This document shows positions 10,261 through 20,225 of a stretch of DNA of 64,000 nt, one piece after another. A program made the translations under genes and the position numbers. Under the pieces are notes generated by a model. It saw nothing but the letters and a program-made list of their open reading frames with translations. It was not told the DNA's origin and did no database searches. Numbering within the stretch: position 1 is the first letter of the stretch; every line of letters begins with the position of its first letter. Origin of the DNA: Rugalucina vietnamica. Taxonomy: Eukaryota > Mollusca > Bivalvia > Lucinida > Lucinidae. The DNA lies in assembly GCA_964017185.1 (NCBI GenBank), contig OZ024879.1, forward strand, positions 39,148,383-39,212,382, written 5' to 3'.

Positions 10261-10998
10261 AAAGGTACAAGTAGGCAAAGATCAGGAAAAGGCGCAATCA
10301 GAGAAAGATTCCCACTCCAAAAACCGAGGTGGGAAAAAACCAAAGTAACAATCAGGTACTTATACCATAAAAACCTTTCGTAAGCCAGCCGAATGAGCAG
10401 CTATTTTCCCAAAAGGTGGCCATTCAGTTACCTTAAGTAAAAATATGAAAACATACATAAGGCGCCAACAGCACAAAATAATTTAAACACCAAGACATGA
10501 AACAAAAAGAACCACCACAGAAGTATCGACTTGGAACGATAAGTAACACAAAGTTACTGGCGGGTTTAAATCGATTTTACATGGCCATAACCTCACCCTC
10601 AGCTTCTGCAGTGGTTCATAACATTTAGTTACTTCTTCGGTCCTCGTGGTGAATCTCTAACTAGCCAATGAATCATCAAGAACAAACAAATAAATCATGA
10701 TAAACATCCTGATGTATCAAATACCAGGACTCACAGATTCAGTAAGCTGCCCGACGATGGAGATCCCTGGGCGCCGAATAACTTACTAACTCCGGAGCAA
10801 AAGAAAAACATCAGTTGGACCCCGGTGGGCCAAGCAACAGACAAGAAGCTCCGGCCCCAACCAACTAAAAATGAATAGCTTTAAGTCGGGGCCATCATAG
10901 AGTCTGACGCCCGACCCACCGGCGTACAATTAAAGAAGGCAGCATAGTTATCAACCGTGATTGGGTTAAAAACTAAGCATGCAGACTGTCGCATAACA
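10261..10998 (-). mobile_element. RT element family 1, 5'-truncated copy
   Basis: This is a 740-bp copy containing the full 3' UTR and the last 25 or so codons of the ORF (ending in the MMAPT-type terminus), truncated at about 10998. The order and sequence match 23094-23953 and 26439-27777. Confidence 0.8.
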
Positions 10999-11284
10999 TG
11001 TCTCCTTCTTTTGGGACGGAGGGGTACTATTGCTGATGGAAAACTTAACCGATTTGAAGCGATTAAGTGTCAAATACTGATCTAGTGTCTATCAATCCTT
11101 ACACTCCTGCTTTGAGGCCCGAAAACTCTTTAACATTTTCCCTGAATTTCGAATACACTGTAATTTTTTGTATTGAATACCAAATAATGTGCTTCTTGAT
11201 TCACAAGGTATGTCATTTTGGGGGGTTTAATTCCATTCTCAGTGCAAATAATTATTTTTCTTTGCATCAGTTTCTTGCAAGCTT
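10999..11284. other. No recognisable feature
   Basis: This is short unique sequence between a truncated RT element and a minisatellite. Confidence 0.4.
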
Positions 11285-11700
11285 AATGTTTTGGTCCCCT
11301 CACTGAATGGTTGGGATTCATTTGATTTTATTATGGTGACATCTGGACACAATGGATTTGGTCATTCCTCTTAATGAGTTGGTTGGTATTTTTAGCTGTG
11401 TCACGACGACGCAATACAATGGGTTTGGTCATTTTACTGATGACTTGGTTTGTATTCATTCGATTTCGTCATGGCGACATCTGAATACAGTGGGTTTGGG
11501 CCTTTCTCTGAATTACTTGGTTGGGGTTCATTTGATTGTGCCATGGTGACACTAAATACAAATGTTTTGGTACTACCTCAAAATGACTTGGACATGATTA
11601 ATTTGACTGTGTCTTGGTGACATCTGAATGCAGTGGATTTGTTCCATCTTCTGAATGGCTTGGTTTGGATTCCTATCGTGGTGACATTTGAATAAAGTAG
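11285..11700. repeat. ~70-bp minisatellite, about six degenerate units
   Basis: Blocks of the form (A/T)TGGTGACATCTGAATACA...GGGTTTGGTC...GACTTGGTTTG...TTCATTTGATT recur near 11334, 11402, 11470, 11542, 11613 and 11679. Short open frames here come from the repeat. Confidence 0.75.
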
Positions 11701-11871
11701 GTAATGGGCTTGTAGCCTTGTAAGTGCAGATTTCACTTTAGAAGTGTTTGTTAAGTGAGTAGGCTTATTCTCCCTGCGAGAAGTTATGCATTCTGTTTTT
11801 TTTTCTGTTGTGTTGGGAAGTTCTGTACATATTTCTTGTATTGGTACAGATATGTTTAATTTCTATCTTTA

Positions 11872-12100
11872 ATTCGATTTTACGTCCCTTTCAAGATTGT
11901 TTCAGCTTAAATGAGACGGGCCAATCAGTAGGTGGGCGAAAACGGGAGAACATCGAGAAAAACCACCTGGCACATCCGTAAGCAGACCTTGGCTTGTCTC
12001 ACATGTGGCCAGTGCGGGACTCGAACCCACACCAGACACAGCGGTGAGATGATATCGTGATTAAGAAAAAGCGCTCTTAACCGCTCGGCCACGGGGGCCT
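11872..12100 (-). mobile_element. SINE family A, near-complete copy with tRNA-derived head
   Basis: On the minus strand the head reads as a Ser/Leu-type tRNA relative. The pol III A box TGGCCGAGCGG and B box GGTTCGAGTCC are both intact, with a long extra segment between them. A conserved body (CCCGTTTTCGCCCACC, TTGGCCCGTCTCAT) follows, and the tail GGGACGTAAAATCG is shared in part with SINE B. Other copies are at 6241 and 39622. Confidence 0.8.
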
Positions 12101-12114
12101 CACAGGTATGTTTA

Positions 12115-12436
12115 AGGGTGGTCGGTTGGGAATTTGGGCCCCACCCATTGGGACCTAGGAGAAATGGACTGCTTGTGCCTCCAGGCAAACCTATTAAACT
12201 ACCGACCGACCATCTTATTACTGGTAAACCGCTCAGGTCTGAGCCTGCCCAGGAAAAGTGGTTTAGTCAAACATATAAGCCTTATTGGTTTGCTTGGGTG
12301 GATATATCGTTAAAGCACATTTTGAATGTCATGACATCCGAATGTTGGGTAAAAGTCTCATAAAACGGCGGCAAAAGCCCGACATTACCATTGCTATCGA
12401 CTGGGACGTAAAGCATCAATTGAAAAAAAAAAAAAA

Positions 12437-12470
<34 letters not shown>

Positions 12471-12472
12471 AA
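12115..12472 (+). mobile_element. SINE family B, complete copy with poly(A) tail
   Basis: This is the longest copy: GGTCGGTTGGGAATTTGGGC head, GCTTGTGCCTCCAGGC, GGTAAACCGCTCAGG, the CCCGACATTACCATTGC block, then GGGACGTAAAGCATCAATTG followed by about 50 A with two C interruptions. The long A tract marks it as the youngest SINE insertion here. I see no clear A or B box in the head. Frames through the A/T tract give only poly-Lys or poly-Phe. Confidence 0.75.
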
Positions 12473-12897
12473 GGAAACAGGTATGTTAATTGTCTGACTT
12501 TTCTGTGTGTATTGCCAACCTGATGGAAATTTCTTCAGTGTTATATAGGGATGTAAAAGCAAAATCATGCGTATTTCAGTGCTTGTTAAATAGGACAAAC
12601 TTACTGGAATTGGACCTTGGTCTATGTTGAAGGTTGATATTGGACTAGTTTCATACTTCTTCTCATAAGTTCTACATGTGCGTGCTAAAATGTAACACGG
12701 TTTTTATTGTTAGTTTGTATTTGTTTGGGCTTTTGTGACACGATCACTTGTGAACATATTGAACAATAGTGTTCAGAAAGCCCAGAGCAAACGAAATGGA
12801 TGTCCTTACATATTTTAGTGGTGTTCTTTGTTTCTCTTTCCCTTTATTGACAGCTATTCATTTTTTTCCAGTATCAACTGATGCAGTTTGTTTAATA
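12473..12897. other. No recognisable feature
   Basis: No coding or repeat signal is visible between the SINE tail and the MITE. Confidence 0.4.
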
Positions 12898-13134
12898 TGA
12901 GCCTGTGCGTGAGAAAACCAACAATCTGCCTATGCGAAAACAAAGACGCAGATCAGCTTCGCGGTAACCGCGAAGCTGATCAGCACCTTTGTTTTCGCTA
13001 CACGGATAGTACAGTCCCTCTTCTTCTTAAATCAAAAATTTCAAGCCTCTAGCCATCTTCTGTGCTTGTACAGCCCAGTTTGTGTCGGACCTGGTCAGAA
13101 ACCCAAATTGTTTGTTTTCTCACGCACAGGCTCA
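12898..13134. mobile_element. 237-bp MITE with TIR TGAGCCTGTGCGTGAGAAAA and TA target duplication
   Basis: The termini are inverted repeats of at least 22 bp (TGAGCCTGTGCGTGAGAAAA...; one mismatch further in), flanked on both sides by TA. A second, internal inverted repeat (12934-12998) has a perfect 15-bp arm starting GATCAGCTTCGCGG with a 1-nt centre, extended by GCGAAAACAAAG arms. There is no coding capacity. The TA duplication suggests a Tc1/mariner-type transposase in trans. Confidence 0.8.
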
Positions 13135-13373
13135 TATCTGAAGATGAATGACAATGCTTGATGTTGTTGTAGGATGTAGGTTGTTGTTGGTCCAATGATC
13201 TGCATGCAATTGGATGTGAGTAGCCATAATATGTAAACTAAAAGTATTTGGTGTAATTGTCTTATTTGTGTTCATGTAACTTGGACACAACTTGTACAAC
13301 AAGTAGAGTATCAGCATATGGTAACATTTGTGGGACTTATTTGTGAAATCGGTATGACTACTTTGTGAAATAG
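13135..13373. other. No recognisable feature
   Basis: Short unique sequence; the minus frame at 13132-13317 has no family features. Confidence 0.4.
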
Positions 13374-13428
13374 GGTGGTCGGGTGTAAATATAGGCCCCC
13401 GCCATTGGGGCCTTAAGAAATAGATGAA
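13374..13428 (+). mobile_element. SINE family B, head fragment
   Basis: AGGGTGGTCGGGTGTAAAT and GGCCCCCGCCATTGGGGCC match the first 50 bp of SINE B. Confidence 0.55.
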
Positions 13429-13479
13429 CTATGAACAAGCTTATGAATTACTCTTTGTCGTTTTCGACCATCGCACAAC

Positions 13480-15860
13480 GGTGCAGCCATTACAAGCAGT
13501 CGCGTATAAAGAAAATATCAAAAATCGGAGAACATCATGAGTCAAAAGGAGAAGAAATGTGGCGGCAGCAGCCGCATTGGATGACTCTGGATCTGAACCA
13601 GACTTTGTCAATGAAATTGTTGAGTCACTAAAATCTAAGAGACGTACAAATGAGCACGAAAAAAAATGTCATCTCAGTAGCAAAGATCCTAACACCGATC
13701 CTTACTCAAACGGTTTCGAAAGCAGTTAAGCCAGCAGTGAAAGGAATGCAAAAGATGCAATCGGCTATCAGGAGAAATGGATACGTTCAACAATACGGAA
13801 AGAGCAGGCTTTCAAGTGGGTTTTGATGAAAAAGTAGGAAAAAAGTAGGAGCCAATTCAAGAAAAAAGTAGGAGAAAAGTAGGAAAAAGTAGGAATCTGA
13901 TGATAAAAAGTAGGAATCATTATATTCAACTTACCAACAAAACTGTATATTAACTCACTAGAATGGCACAGGACAGCTTGGAAAAATCCAGTCACAAGAC
14001 ATAAGGGCTGTATTGCTTCGGGATGATCTAAGATCTTGCTGTACATGCTGCTGTCAACCTGGATTTTTTTTTTAATTTATTACTCAAATTGAACATTAAA
14101 ACAAACCATAAAACACAGTGAATTAACTGTTCAGTGTTATTCCAGTGAGAGACAAATGCTTAGATGTTTTAATAAGCTTGCTTTGAGTTAGAAATGGTAG
14201 ATTATATCATATATGATATTCCTGAGTGTGACCTGTCAGGTAACAGAAACAAGTACACAGACCAGGAAATCATATTTCAGAGTTGAATGAGCTAGTCAAC
14301 CAGCTTCCCAATGTCAATCTCATAGATTTATGCAACAACCTATAGAGTTACAATGGGCTAGATAGTCAACCAGCACTGTCTCTCTCTAGAACATGCATGT
14401 TTATCATCCATGGAAACTTTTAAAAAGCAAAGCTACTGTCACTATAAATCAAAAAAGATTTATACATGTACATATTCAAACTTGCAAGATATGAAGCATT
14501 TGTGAGTTTGTAATATAATTGATCATTAGCTAATTACTACAAAGTAACTAAAGAGCATCAAAACAACTGAACACAAAGGATGTGCACTCTAGAACAACTC
14601 TTTTATAGCAAAACGTTTGCATGTATAAAAATAGTGATTATCTAAGAAAAAAAACACGAAAAAATGACTAGGTTCTAAATGATGACTAGAGTCCTAGTCT
14701 TGTATCACTCTAAGCAAAGTACAAGGCATCACAGTTGAGTCCTTCAGATAGTCTTTAGTTATGTTTCCTTTTGACCTGACTTATCCCTTGTCATGGATGA
14801 ATTTACTGAGGATCTCTGTTTGTAGATGTAATTGTCTAACATTTTTTGCCGCTTACTATCTATGTCTTTTACTAATTATCTTTTAAATTGTGACAGCCAG
14901 TGATTTCCTGAGTGGTAAGGATTACTTGAATATTACCTGATGATGTTAAGTTTTAGGTATATTCTAGTATTTCTTTCCACTCATGATGCACCTATCTATG
15001 TTTATTTCCAGAGTGGGGGTTCAGGAAAGGAAATCAGAAATTTTAAGAAAGAAAAAATATTTCCTTTGCCAGTCTGTCTTGTAAATTCTCTATGATAACA
15101 TAAAATTGCTCAGGAAAATTTCTTACAATGTTTTGTGTATCCAACATAATACTCCAATGGCAATGTGTTCTGCTCATTTCCAGTTAAAAGGAAATATTAA
15201 GCTACCCAATCACTGTTATCCATACAAACACTCTTCAGAGATAAACATTGATAGCTGCATAATTGTCCCTCATTTGCTAATCATTGGGACATACATCTAC
15301 AGTGCACATCCTTCACATTTATCAATATAATATATGTTCTAAGTGTTCAACTCTGAAACATACCTCTCATATCTGATGGATCAGTAGTCAAAAACATGTT
15401 TCTCAGAAACACATCAGCTGGCATAAGAGGTCAACAGTTGCATGCTCAAAGACAGCTAGAACAGCTACAGCCTTAGCAGTTGAATATGTCATCAGCCCTT
15501 ATATCATGTAGCAACAGACTAAAATATTTTGAATTATAACACATTTACTTTTTTTTTTCATTTTTTATACAAAAAGTAGGAATAGTACGAGTTTTTTGAA
15601 GAAAAGTAGGAAAAAAGTAGGAAAGGCACCAAAAAGTAGGAAAAGTAGGAAAAAGTAGGAAAAAGTAGGACTACTTGAAAGCCTGAAAGAGGGAAAATCT
15701 CCGGATTAGTGGCATCCCAGAGGAAGAAGGAGAAAATCTTCGTAGATTGGAGTTGAGATGCAAGTTGATGCGATTAACGTGGTACATTGTACCGGGCAGA
15801 AGGGGACAAGGCCCTACTTTGCAGATTTGCAAATTTGGTATGCAAAAGAATCAGAAAGAA
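13480..15860 (+). pseudogene. LINE ORF1 relic split by a TIR transposon
   Basis: The left part (to 13804) contains open stretches such as ISVAKILTPILTQTVSKAVK. The right part (from 15686) continues in register after one copy of the 6-bp duplication and encodes an L1-type ORF1 signature, Tyr-Gly-(Lys/Arg)-Arg-Glu-Asn-Leu-Arg-Ile-Ser-Gly-Ile-Pro-Glu-Glu-Glu-Gly. Further on, in other frames, come pieces such as MQVDAINVVH and RPYFADLQIWYAKE that fit the RNA-binding domain of L1-like ORF1. ORF1 proteins form trimers that coat the LINE RNA. Several frameshifts make this copy dead. Confidence 0.65.
13805..15685. mobile_element. 1881-bp non-autonomous DNA transposon, TIR CAGGCTTTCAAGT, 6-bp TSD
   Basis: The ends are exact 13-bp inverted repeats, CAGGCTTTCAAGT at 13805 and its complement ending at 15685. 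AAAGAG is repeated immediately outside both ends (13799-13804 and 15686-15691). Removing the element and one AAAGAG restores the LINE ORF1 frame. Both ends carry clusters of AAAAGTAGGA on the same strand (13830-13915 and 15575-15670), likely subterminal transposase sites. No transposase is visible inside. CAG...CTG ends recall hAT, but hAT duplicates 8 bp. Confidence 0.8.
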
Positions 15861-15879
15861 ACGAAAGGAAATGTACTGA

Positions 15880-16330
15880 TATTCTTGTTTTTACTTTTGG
15901 TGATCAAGTCTTAGGAGTAGAAGAGGACTTTGTGTATTTAGGGATTAGCTTTGATTATAAAGAACAGTTTTTAAAGCGCGGAATCGTCTTATTAACCAGG
16001 CCAAAAAGGCACTGTTTGCAGTTGTAAAGAAAGTAAGGAAGCTTTGTTTACCATGTGATATACAATTAATAAATAAAATAAAACTGAGATCCTTTAAGAG
16101 CAGTGAGATATGATGATTGCTCCTATTCTTTTGTATGGAGCAGTTTAACGATCGGTTCAACTTCCCTCAATTTATCAAACTTGGCTCCGTTCCAGAATGT
16201 TTGCAATTCGTCAGAAATGTACTCGTTAATTAAAGGTTTAAAATTGACATAGAATTTTAAGAACAGTTTCTTCTAGACTTATGTTTATCATGTTTATACA
16301 CTGAAAAATTACTGAAAGACATGCCCAAAG
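15880..16330 (+). pseudogene. LINE ORF2 C-terminal relic
   Basis: After the ORF1 relic the sequence jumps to the C-terminal region of a LINE reverse transcriptase, with FVYLGISFDYKEQFLK, then LFAVVKKVRKLCLPCDIQL and APILLYGA in successive frames. This matches the usual post-RT order in L1/RTE-like proteins of invertebrates. Endonuclease and RT palm are absent, so the element was internally deleted before or after insertion. Confidence 0.6.
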
Positions 16331-16454
16331 ACGTTGCCAACTGGAGAACTCATTACATTTTACATTTTGCCGTTAATCTCCTGTAAAATCTTAGAAAACT
16401 GTAAATTAAAAAAAAATCCAGATTTTCTAACTGTCAGGAACTGGGAATAAAAGA

Positions 16455-16890
16455 TACCGTAAAATTCTATTAAGCGCCCACATTCTAAGAAACGCCGCAT
16501 CCAAACAAAACTGACCAATTTTCTGTGAGTTTTGGAATACAAGGAACCTCTGATAAACATCCACTTTAAAAGTGTTGGGAAAATACTATATTTTATCAGG
16601 TGAATTTCTAAAATTGCTGTTTTATGAGATAATAAACAAATCTATTCTAGCTTGTAGTCACGGTCAAAAATAAGTGATAATACATGCGATGCCCAAACAC
16701 TTTTTTTTTTTTTACAAAAGTCCTGTCTGGGGCATATCAAGATCCATCAATAAGTTGAGTTTTTAAATATGAATTCTTGAATGTTCCTATGGTGTTGCTT
16801 CCAATAAACACCCGTCCCATACAATGTAGCCTCAAATAAACGTCCATCCCCTTATATTGTAAAGTTACTGTAAATGGAATTTTTACCGTA
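16455..16890. mobile_element. Candidate TIR element with TACCGTAAAATTC-like ends
   Basis: The left end TACCGTAAAATTCTATTAAG and the right end, read in reverse complement as TACGGTAAAAATTCCATTTA, are similar. The interior contains repeated AATAAACGCCC-like motifs. No coding content or clear target duplication is seen. Confidence 0.4.
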
Positions 16891-17214
16891 CTTGTTGACA
16901 TTGGAAATGGGGCCGTTTTATAAGTATATGTAATTCTGTACGCTAATTCTGTTTGTTTATATAATTTCCTGTATTGTGGCATTCTCTATTTCTTCAATTC
17001 TTCTTCCCGATGCAGTAGAGCGTCTATAAATCTAATATAATAAATAAAATAAATAAAAAGCAAACACAAATAGAATAAAAATGGCCGCCGTCCGTAGGTA
17101 ATAAAAAGAACCGAAAATGATAGGGTCGCCTATGGCGGTAAATGAAAGGCCGCTAAATAGCGTCATTGACGTCAAAGGTTTATAGATGCTAAAATTGGCG
17201 TACAGAATCGGAAG
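16891..17214. other. No recognisable feature
   Basis: AT-rich sequence with a short AAATAAAAT run; nothing further is seen. Confidence 0.4.
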
Positions 17215-17287
17215 ACCGCGGTGGTGTAATGGTTAGCACGTCTGCCCGGAATGCTGGAGGTCCGTGGTTCGATTCCCGGTCGCGGCA
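17215..17287 (+). tRNA. tRNA-Gln-like sequence, probably a degenerate tRNA or SINE head
   Basis: The D arm TGGTGTAATGGTTAGCAC is that of eukaryotic tRNA-Gln. A box TGGTGTAATGG (17222-17232) and B box GGTTCGATTCC (17266-17276) are intact, and a TTTT run follows at 17295. Six of seven acceptor pairs form (first pair A-C), but two of five T-stem pairs and one anticodon-stem pair fail. The anticodon loop reads CCGGAAT, lacking U33. It is therefore unlikely to be a working tRNA, although it may still be transcribed by pol III. It ends 18 bp before repeat R1. Confidence 0.5.
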
Positions 17288-17305
17288 CGACCGACTTTTG
17301 TACGC

Positions 17306-17905
17306 TATATGTGGAGATTTTATCATTAACGGTGCAAAATATTATTTGTGCCTGAACTAGCTTTCGCCTTTCGGCTTCATCAGAGGCATACTGATTAGTG
17401 CAAGTTTACAGAAAAATAGAAGGTGAGACAGCGAAAATGGCCGTCCTCGATTTTTGAGATAAGCAAATACAGGTAAAATATCACATTTTACTCAATTGGA
17501 GAACACATGAGCAACAGAAATTTGATGCAATTTGATTAAAATCCCGAAAATAAAACTCAAACCAGAAGAGGGGGGGGGGGTGGAAATAAAAAAAAGAAAA
17601 AGAAAGTAGAAGTAAACAAACACGACCGTTCACTTTGAAGGTTGCAAAACTACTGAAGGTAGGCTATGCAAAGCCTGCCTTTAAACACACCGCTACAAAC
17701 GCTGGTCATTTTTATGGTTATGTAAACAGCTGCGGGCGAGGTTTTCCTAAATAATTGGCTAAGTTGAAGACTACTTGATACAATATGGAGAATGACCAGG
17801 TTTGACTGGATCAAGATACAAGATGTATATAAATTAATAGTATAGTATGAGATTTGGGTAATATTAATACATCAAACAGACAAACCTGTCGGTAGCACCG
17901 GATCC
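17306..17905 (-). repeat. R1: 600-bp hammerhead-bearing direct repeat, LTR-like
   Basis: It begins TATATGTGGAGATTTTATC and ends GGTAGCACCGGATCC, and is near-identical over its whole length to R2 at 20704-21302. It contains a G10 run, a purine tract and, near its first edge, a hammerhead-like motif on the minus strand. It lacks TG...CA ends, a primer binding site and a polypurine tract next to a second copy. It therefore does not look like a retroviral LTR and better fits the direct repeats of Penelope-like elements or retrozymes. Confidence 0.75.
17349..17388 (-). ncRNA. Hammerhead-ribozyme-like core (R1)
   Basis: Read on the minus strand, the order is stem I strand TGCCT, core CTGATGA, one extra A, stem II GCC-GAAA-GGC, core GAAA, a two-pair stem III with CTAG loop (AGCTAGTT), C17, and stem I partner AGGCA. 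Cleavage is predicted after the C before AGGCA (between plus positions 17354 and 17353). All invariant core bases are present; the extra A before stem II and the G-U pair in stem III are the weak points. Type I hammerheads with tiny stem III are known in Penelope-like elements and retrozymes. Confidence 0.65.
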
Positions 17906-18023
17906 TATCTATCTTCTGATACTGAGTCGATCAATTTCTGATCATCACCTCAGGTGTGGGGTGGGTGGCTAAATTTAGAATTTAGTCAAGGGAAAATAAA
18001 ACATTTGGGGTGGACCATTAAAA

Positions 18024-19793
18024 CTATTTACAAGATATAGATGAGAGGCATACTAAAACGCATGCCTCTGGGCTAATGATTTCAATAGAAGCCTTAAATT
18101 CCTCAATGGTCTTAGATAGGACCACTGAAGAAGGGAGACTATTCCAAACCGGAATAGTTCTGGGGAAAAAGGAATTTTTCAGGGCATCACTATAGGCAAA
18201 TGGTCTTGTGTATTGTGATTCATGTGATGCCCGAGTATGCCTTAGATTTGGTGCCGGGGTCAGGTATTTGTCTTTGTCAAGAGACACTGTACCGGAGTGT
18301 ATCTTGTAGAAGAAGGTTAAGGAGGACCGCTCCCTGCGAGACTCCAGGGATGGCCACTCAAGTTCGTCTAGCATTTCACCGACGCTACTGGTGTTCCTCC
18401 ATCGCCTGCAGGTCCACCGGGCAGCAGTCCTCTGCACCTTCTCCACCATCTCAATCTGAGTTTCATGATAGGGATGCCAAATAGGAGCTGCATACTCAAG
18501 TTGAGGCCGAACCAATGTTTTGTATGCAACTTCCTTAGTATGCCTAGGTGCCAGTGCCAAATTGCGCCGAAGAAAACCCAAAGTCTTAGTTGCCTTGCAT
18601 GTAATTTCAGAAATGTGTTGACCCCAATCAAGATCATCTGTGATAGTTAAACCGAGGTATTTAGCGGACTGAACCTGTTCTAATGTTTGCTGATGCAGTG
18701 TGTAATTGAAATCTATATGCCTGCTTGGATGTAGCCGCGTCACCCTCATTGAATGACATTTGCTAACATTGAATTTCATTTGCCAATCCATTTCCCATTT
18801 GGCCAAGCTATTCAGGTCATCTTGTAAAATTTGACAATCCAATGGTGACTTGACATTTCTGTATAAAACACAATCATCAGCAAATAGCCGAACAGATGAC
18901 CTGATGTTGTCAGGAAGATCATTAATGAAAATAAGAAATAGGACCGGTCCTAAGACCGATCCTTGTGGGACACCAGAAAGAACCGGGACTGGATCTGAGG
19001 CACGGCCATCTAATACCACTTTTTGAGAGCGCTCAGAGAGCCACGAGTCGATCCACTTATGTGTAGATCCTCTAATCCCGTAAAAGTCAAGTTTGTATAA
19101 TAACCTTTTATGTGGGACCTTGTCAAAGGCCTTAGCGAAATCCATGACAATCACATCCGTCTGCCTGTGGCCACGACCCACTGCTCGGTCCAGATTACTA
19201 ACCAAATCATGATAAAACTGAACTAACTGGGTTTCGCAAGACCTTTGACTTCGGAACCCATGCTGACAGTCAGCAAGAATGTTTTCAAGAGCCAAGTGTT
19301 TGTTTATGTTGCTGACTATTATATGCTCTAGAGTTTTGCAACAGATACAAGTAAGCGACACCGGTCGATAATTAGCTGCATCGTATTTCTCACCTTTCTT
19401 AAATACCGGGGCTACATTTGCCTGTCGCCAATCGTCTGGTACAGCACCCTGAGCAAGCGACTCATTGAAGATATAGGTCAGTACAGGAGCAATTTCAGAA
19501 CTACATTCCTTCAACACCCTAGCACTCAGGCCATCTGGCCCAGGCGCCTTATGTATATTCAAATTATTCAACAGTTTAATGACCCCATTGGGGTCAACTG
19601 TAATTTCACCCATAGCGGTGAAAGGACTTGTGCCTTTGGAGGGGATTTCATCATCTGATTCGCGAGTGAAGGCTGACTGAAACTGCCTATTACAAATATT
19701 AGCCTTATCCAAAGTGTCAGTCTTCAAGATACCATTTTCTCTAAGAGTATTGATCCCAGACGCGTCTTTCTTAAGGGACTTGACAATGACCAA
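18024..19793 (-). CDS. Non-LTR reverse transcriptase (LINE ORF2, RT and C-terminal part)
   Basis: RNA-directed DNA polymerase that copies the element RNA at a nicked chromosomal target. Within 589 residues the RT blocks come in order: APGPDG (83-88), NYRPVSLT (141-148), HGFR (178-181), DFAKAFD (218-224, first catalytic Asp), GVPQGSVLGP (274-283) and FADD (304-307, catalytic Asp pair). The thumb and a C-terminal region with a PVWNSLP-type motif follow. The start is artificial: the upstream linker belongs to the same protein but is in another frame, separated by a shift near 19795. The RT blocks themselves are uninterrupted. The clade is probably CR1/L2/Jockey. Confidence 0.9.
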   Translation of the reverse strand: MVIVKSLKKDASGINTLRENGILKTDTLDKANICNRQFQSAFTRESDDEIPSKGTSPFTAMGEITVDPNGVIKLLNNLNIHKAPGPDGLSARVLKECSSEIAPVLTYIFNESLAQGAVPDDWRQANVAPVFKKGEKYDAANYRPVSLTCICCKTLEHIIVSNINKHLALENILADCQHGFRSQRSCETQLVQFYHDLVSNLDRAVGRGHRQTDVIVMDFAKAFDKVPHKRLLYKLDFYGIRGSTHKWIDSWLSERSQKVVLDGRASDPVPVLSGVPQGSVLGPVLFLIFINDLPDNIRSSVRLFADDCVLYRNVKSPLDCQILQDDLNSLAKWEMDWQMKFNVSKCHSMRVTRLHPSRHIDFNYTLHQQTLEQVQSAKYLGLTITDDLDWGQHISEITCKATKTLGFLRRNLALAPRHTKEVAYKTLVRPQLEYAAPIWHPYHETQIEMVEKVQRTAARWTCRRWRNTSSVGEMLDELEWPSLESRRERSSLTFFYKIHSGTVSLDKDKYLTPAPNLRHTRASHESQYTRPFAYSDALKNSFFPRTIPVWNSLPSSVVLSKTIEEFKASIEIISPEACVLVCLSSISCK

Positions 19794-19795
19794 AA

Positions 19796-20225
19796 CTTTT
19801 TTGCCTTTTCATTTTTTCGGGGACAATCGGGATCAGGGTTATCATTTTCAAAGGAGAAGATATTGGTAATATGCTTCCAATATGCATCTCTAATGCTCTT
19901 TTGAACATGTGCTCTGAACCGTTTGTAATGGTTCTTAATGTCAGGGCTGCTTGACTTGCGAGCACGAAAGTAAAGTTTATCACGTTTCCTTATCAAGCGT
20001 TTGATCGAGCTATCGATCCATGGTAAGCTATATTTTGTCTTGGTCATTTTTGATGGAATAAACCTTTCAATAGCCGAGAGAACCTCCGACTTAAAACTGA
20101 CCCACATGTCATTGACTGACACCTGACTATGGTCAGTTGAAAGGAACGAATCCCTATAGCGCGCTAGATGGTCATGGAGACCGTCCATATCCGCTCGTTT
20201 ATATAGGAAAATCTTACGCGGGGCC
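19796..20225 (-). pseudogene. LINE ORF2 endonuclease-RT linker, out of frame with both neighbours
   Basis: An open stretch with FLYKRADMDGLHDHLARYRD, LPWIDSSIKRLIRKRDKLY and VQKSIRDAYWKHI has the usual spacing between the endonuclease and the RT of CR1-like proteins. Frameshifts near 20220 (at a GGCCCC run) and near 19795 separate it from the flanking domains, so this genomic copy cannot make full ORF2. Confidence 0.8.

Noticed and set aside
12416-12598. Phe-rich minus frame and Lys-rich plus frame
   Set aside because: Translation of the SINE poly(A) tail.
17215-17287. Functional tRNA gene
   Set aside because: Two T-stem pairs, one anticodon-stem pair and the first acceptor pair fail, and U33 is missing; listed only as tRNA-like.
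18200-18650. Frames opposite or out of phase with the reverse transcriptase
   Set aside because: Shadows of the RT coding sequence.
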